NCBI GenBank assembly: GCA_026708015.1
Contig: JAPOVT010000013.1
Span: 25,880-89,879 of the forward strand
Source: a bacterium
Lineage (GTDB): Bacteria > Actinomycetota > Acidimicrobiia > Acidimicrobiales > Bin134
Direction: 5' to 3'
DNA: 64,000 nt
The notes under the pieces were generated by a model that saw nothing but the letters and a program-made list of their open reading frames with translations, was not told the origin of the DNA and searched no databases. Both the position numbers and the translations under genes were made by a program. Shown one piece after another: positions 61,726 to 64,000 of the stretch. Every line of letters starts with the position of its first letter. Positions within the stretch are counted from its first letter, which is position 1.

Positions 61726-63098
61726 TGGGCGACCACTGCTTCGGATGCGACAGCAGCCGCAAATTCCTGGTGGGAGAGAATTGGGATCGCTCCGTACCTC
61801 CCATCGAGATACCGCTTACCGATCGCCTCCTGCCTACGAGGATCAAGATCGGCGAGGGGGTAGAGACGCGTACTCCCGTCGTGGCTCTTTTCGGTGAACC
61901 AGATCTGGTCGCGTCCTAGAAGCCTCTCACTAACGCTGTCTCCGAGAAGCGTCGGGTCATGCGTGTTGAATACGAGCTGAGCGCGCCGAGGGTTCGTCTC
62001 CGGGTCTTGGAAAAGTCGCACGAGCTCTGTCACGAGCGCCGGATGCAGACTTGCATCGATTTCATCCGCAAGGAAGACCGACCCGTGTTCGAGAGCCTGA
62101 ACAACAGGTCCGATAAGACCGAACCACACCCGAGTCCCGAATGACTCATCTTCGGCTTCTAGCACGACTGCCTCACCGTCGACGCCCCTATGAATCAACC
62201 GAACGCCGAGTTCTTCGAAAGTCGGCCCTTCATCCCCCTCTGGCTCACCTTCGTTCCCCTGCAAGATCCTTACCGCGCGCCTAAGCCTCTCCTGCATTAC
62301 AGGGTCTGGTTCAGACTTGCGGGCACCTGTCACACCAAGGTCCGCTGCTTGAAGCAATTCCAAAACTCGATGGCGGGATTCGTCGTCGCCAAGCATCTCA
62401 GTAGTCAGCGCCTGACGCCACGGTCGGGAATCGGCCTGGGCTAGCAGTAGGTTCCGGCTGAACCACTGATATAACGGTAGAAGTGCTCCGTGCTTCGCAG
62501 AAGCAGCTGTAGACAAGAAAAGCGCATTCGGTCGGATCAACTCTTGGACCGCGCGAGTCTTCTGGCGATCAACCGATCCCACCTCTACGTCTTCTCCTTC
62601 TCGGCGAAAGATCAATGCTGCACGACCCTTGGGATACCAGTACGCCCACTCCCTGAGAACTCGGTGATCGTCGACAAGGAAGCCATACTCGTGACGCACA
62701 CCATCTACAACGAGGTCGATTTCATACCGTGACGGCTTGGTTAGACAGGAGCGGTCGAGAACGAATGGCCGCCGGGAAACTCCCCCCTCTGGATCTCCCA
62801 GCCGAAACGAATGGAGGACAAGCCAACGCATGTCATCCATCACCTTGAGCAAGTTGCTCTTGCCGGAGCCGTTCGCTCCAAAGATCCCGGCGGCTGCGAG
62901 CACATCTACTGGTGAGCCACCTTCCCTCCAATTCACTGCCCGTACATACCGGTCCTCGGCCAGACCAGTCGCCATCAGAGAGAATTCCACGCTGTCTCGG
63001 AAAGATCGCACGTTCTCAGCCCGAAAGGCGAGGACAACAGATGGCTGACGTGCTGCGATTTCATCTATCACAGGCTCAGTATTGCAGTAAACCTGCAC
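61722..63098 (-). CDS. RloA-like AAA ATPase (AbiLi-type)
   Basis: 458 residues, an OLD/AAA15-like ATPase: LAFRAENVRSFRD near residue 23, Walker A GIFGANGSGKSN at 71-82, Walker B/signature in SVFLADEIDASLHP near 340 and QLVFNTHDPTLL near 375. Thought to sense phage infection and activate RloB. Start GTG 63098 is uncertain; GTG 63071 or a start nearer LAFRAEN is possible, and no good ribosome-binding site is seen. A -10-like TATTAT (minus strand, about 63120) may be its promoter. Confidence 0.85.
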   Translation of the reverse strand: MQVYCNTEPVIDEIAARQPSVVLAFRAENVRSFRDSVEFSLMATGLAEDRYVRAVNWREGGSPVDVLAAAGIFGANGSGKSNLLKVMDDMRWLVLHSFRLGDPEGGVSRRPFVLDRSCLTKPSRYEIDLVVDGVRHEYGFLVDDHRVLREWAYWYPKGRAALIFRREGEDVEVGSVDRQKTRAVQELIRPNALFLSTAASAKHGALLPLYQWFSRNLLLAQADSRPWRQALTTEMLGDDESRHRVLELLQAADLGVTGARKSEPDPVMQERLRRAVRILQGNEGEPEGDEGPTFEELGVRLIHRGVDGEAVVLEAEDESFGTRVWFGLIGPVVQALEHGSVFLADEIDASLHPALVTELVRLFQDPETNPRRAQLVFNTHDPTLLGDSVSERLLGRDQIWFTEKSHDGSTRLYPLADLDPRRQEAIGKRYLDGRYGAIPILSHQEFAAAVASEAVVAH

Positions 63099-63191
63099 AA
63101 AAAGCCAGAAGATCGTACTATAATATAGGCAAGAAGGTTGATTTTGCTGTAGTTATCGTGATGTAATTACAGGAAGATCCAAATCAGGACG

Positions 63192-63224
63192 AAAAAGAGG
63201 GGTCGACCCGAAGGTCGACCCCTC
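63192..63224 (-). terminator. Strong TTCG-loop hairpin with T-tract (minus direction)
   Basis: 12-bp perfect stem GAGGGGTCGACC / GGTCGACCCCTC (63197-63224) with loop TTCG when read on the minus strand, followed by TTTTT. It is a textbook intrinsic terminator, but no minus-strand gene is visible to its right, so it would block leftward antisense transcription into rloA. 63099-63190 holds the AT-rich rloA promoter region. Confidence 0.75.
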
Positions 63225-63321
63225 TCAGAACTAGGAGACCAGTGGTCGCCTGCTCGTGTTTAGCAACTCGGATGGTAGGCGCTCGACAGGTCCTCCGCAA
63301 TGATCGGAGATGATCTGAGTT

Positions 63322-64000
63322 ATGACATCCGAAGCAAATGGCCATGGAAATCCGCCCTGGGAGGGGCGCTGCCAGGTTCTATCCCTTGATGGCGGCGGTT
63401 TGAGAGGGATCTTCACCGCAGCTTCACTAGCCGCTCTCGAAGACGATCTCGGCTCTCCTGTGGTTGACCACTTCGACCTGATTGCCGGAACTTCGACCGG
63501 TGGTCTCATTGCTCTCGCGCTCGGCGCAGGTGTGTCGGCTCGATCGATTCTGGACTTCTACCTCGAAGAGGGTCCTCGAATCTTTCGGTACTCACTGCTG
63601 AGGACGCCCCGTCACCTCTTGCGGTCGAAATACGACGGTCGAGCACTTGAGGCAGCGGTGCGTCGACAATTCGGAGATCGCCTGCTCGGCAACAGCAGGG
63701 TCCGCCTGGTTATTCCTGCATTCGACCTGACACGCAACGACGTCTACCTCTTCAAGACACCCCACCACCCAAGCCTGAGGAGAGACCACCGAGTACCGAT
63801 GTGGGAGGTGGCGATGTCAACTTCTGGTGCGCCTACATACCTTCCAGCCCACGTACTTCATGAAGACCGAACCATGCTCGTTGATGGCGGGATATGGGCG
63901 AACAATCCATGCCTGGTGGGCGTTACTGAGGCGGTCAGTGTCCTAAGGGGCCGAGCGGATTGGCGGGTTAGGTGGGGTTCCATCGGTTTTTCCAGTCGAT
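63322..64000 (+). CDS. CapV-like patatin phospholipase (CBASS effector), 3' end outside
   Basis: At least 226 residues. LSLDGGGLRGIFTAASLAALE near residue 20 (oxyanion loop), GTSTGG near 56 (nucleophile Ser of GxSxG), and LVDGGIWANNP near 190 (catalytic Asp). The HFDLIAGTSTGGLIALALG context matches CapV, the cyclic-nucleotide-activated phospholipase of CBASS immunity, which degrades the inner membrane on infection. Start ATG 63322. The expected cyclase and any ancillary genes would lie to the right of the window. Confidence 0.85.
   Translation, partial: MTSEANGHGNPPWEGRCQVLSLDGGGLRGIFTAASLAALEDDLGSPVVDHFDLIAGTSTGGLIALALGAGVSARSILDFYLEEGPRIFRYSLLRTPRHLLRSKYDGRALEAAVRRQFGDRLLGNSRVRLVIPAFDLTRNDVYLFKTPHHPSLRRDHRVPMWEVAMSTSGAPTYLPAHVLHEDRTMLVDGGIWANNPCLVGVTEAVSVLRGRADWRVRWGSIGFSSR

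Overview
The window is high-GC DNA from an actinobacterium, most likely an uncultivated Acidimicrobiia-type lineage. This is inferred from the dnaK-grpE-dnaJ-hspR operon order with a HAIR-type operator, the egtB/egtD ergothioneine genes, a long membrane Fe-S reductase like mycobacterial Rv0338c, a secreted RCC1-repeat protein and frequent GTG/TTG starts. No tRNA, rRNA or CRISPR array was seen.

Layout. 1-11.7 kb is mostly core: partial purA, egtB-egtD, the heat-shock operon, gpmA, an N-terminally truncated ammonium transporter and the Fe-S reductase. 11.8-13.9 kb is scrap and accessory DNA (metallo-hydrolase fragment, orphan DNA methyltransferase, HNH remnant, DUF2855 crumbs) ending at ppc. 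16.7-22.8 kb holds a broken solute-binding lipoprotein gene and a catabolic set (DUF2855, a DUF1330-like protein, haloalkane dehalogenase-like hydrolase, GST-like protein, TetR). 22.9-30.8 kb is a defence segment: a single-chain restriction-modification protein carrying an (AG)n tract, a TIGR04255/HTH pair and a NYN nuclease. 30.9-38.8 kb is a second catabolic set with two sulfatases, one fused to a DJ-1/PfpI domain. 38.8-42.2 kb holds an RCC1-repeat protein and then a gene graveyard made of fragments of at least seven genes. 42.3-44.2 kb has small housekeeping-like genes.

44.2-60.8 kb is mainly a polyamine catabolism locus: two FAD amine oxidases, two aldehyde dehydrogenases, a class III aminotransferase, an Lrp regulator, a potABCD uptake operon, an agmatinase-family ureohydrolase, a PuuD-like hydrolase and a ferredoxin. 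Together they would import putrescine/spermidine or make putrescine from agmatine, remove the amines by transamination or oxidation, and oxidise the aldehydes towards GABA and succinate. The locus is interrupted at 55.5-58.1 kb by an XRE-ImmA/PIN pair and a tiny HTH operon. From 61.1 kb to the right edge a defence island begins: RloA/RloB (AbiL-like), then a CapV-like patatin, the phospholipase effector typical of CBASS, cut off by the window end.

Two themes recur. Four near-identical 21-bp sites (TTGCCAGT-N5-GCGCAAT type) lie upstream of the catabolic genes at 17.4, 19.3 and 31.9 kb and look like one regulon. Pieces of genes present elsewhere in the window are scattered at 11.8-13.9 and 40.0-40.8 kb, including two fragments of one metallo-hydrolase gene that abut when joined, as if a 29-kb block had been circularly permuted.
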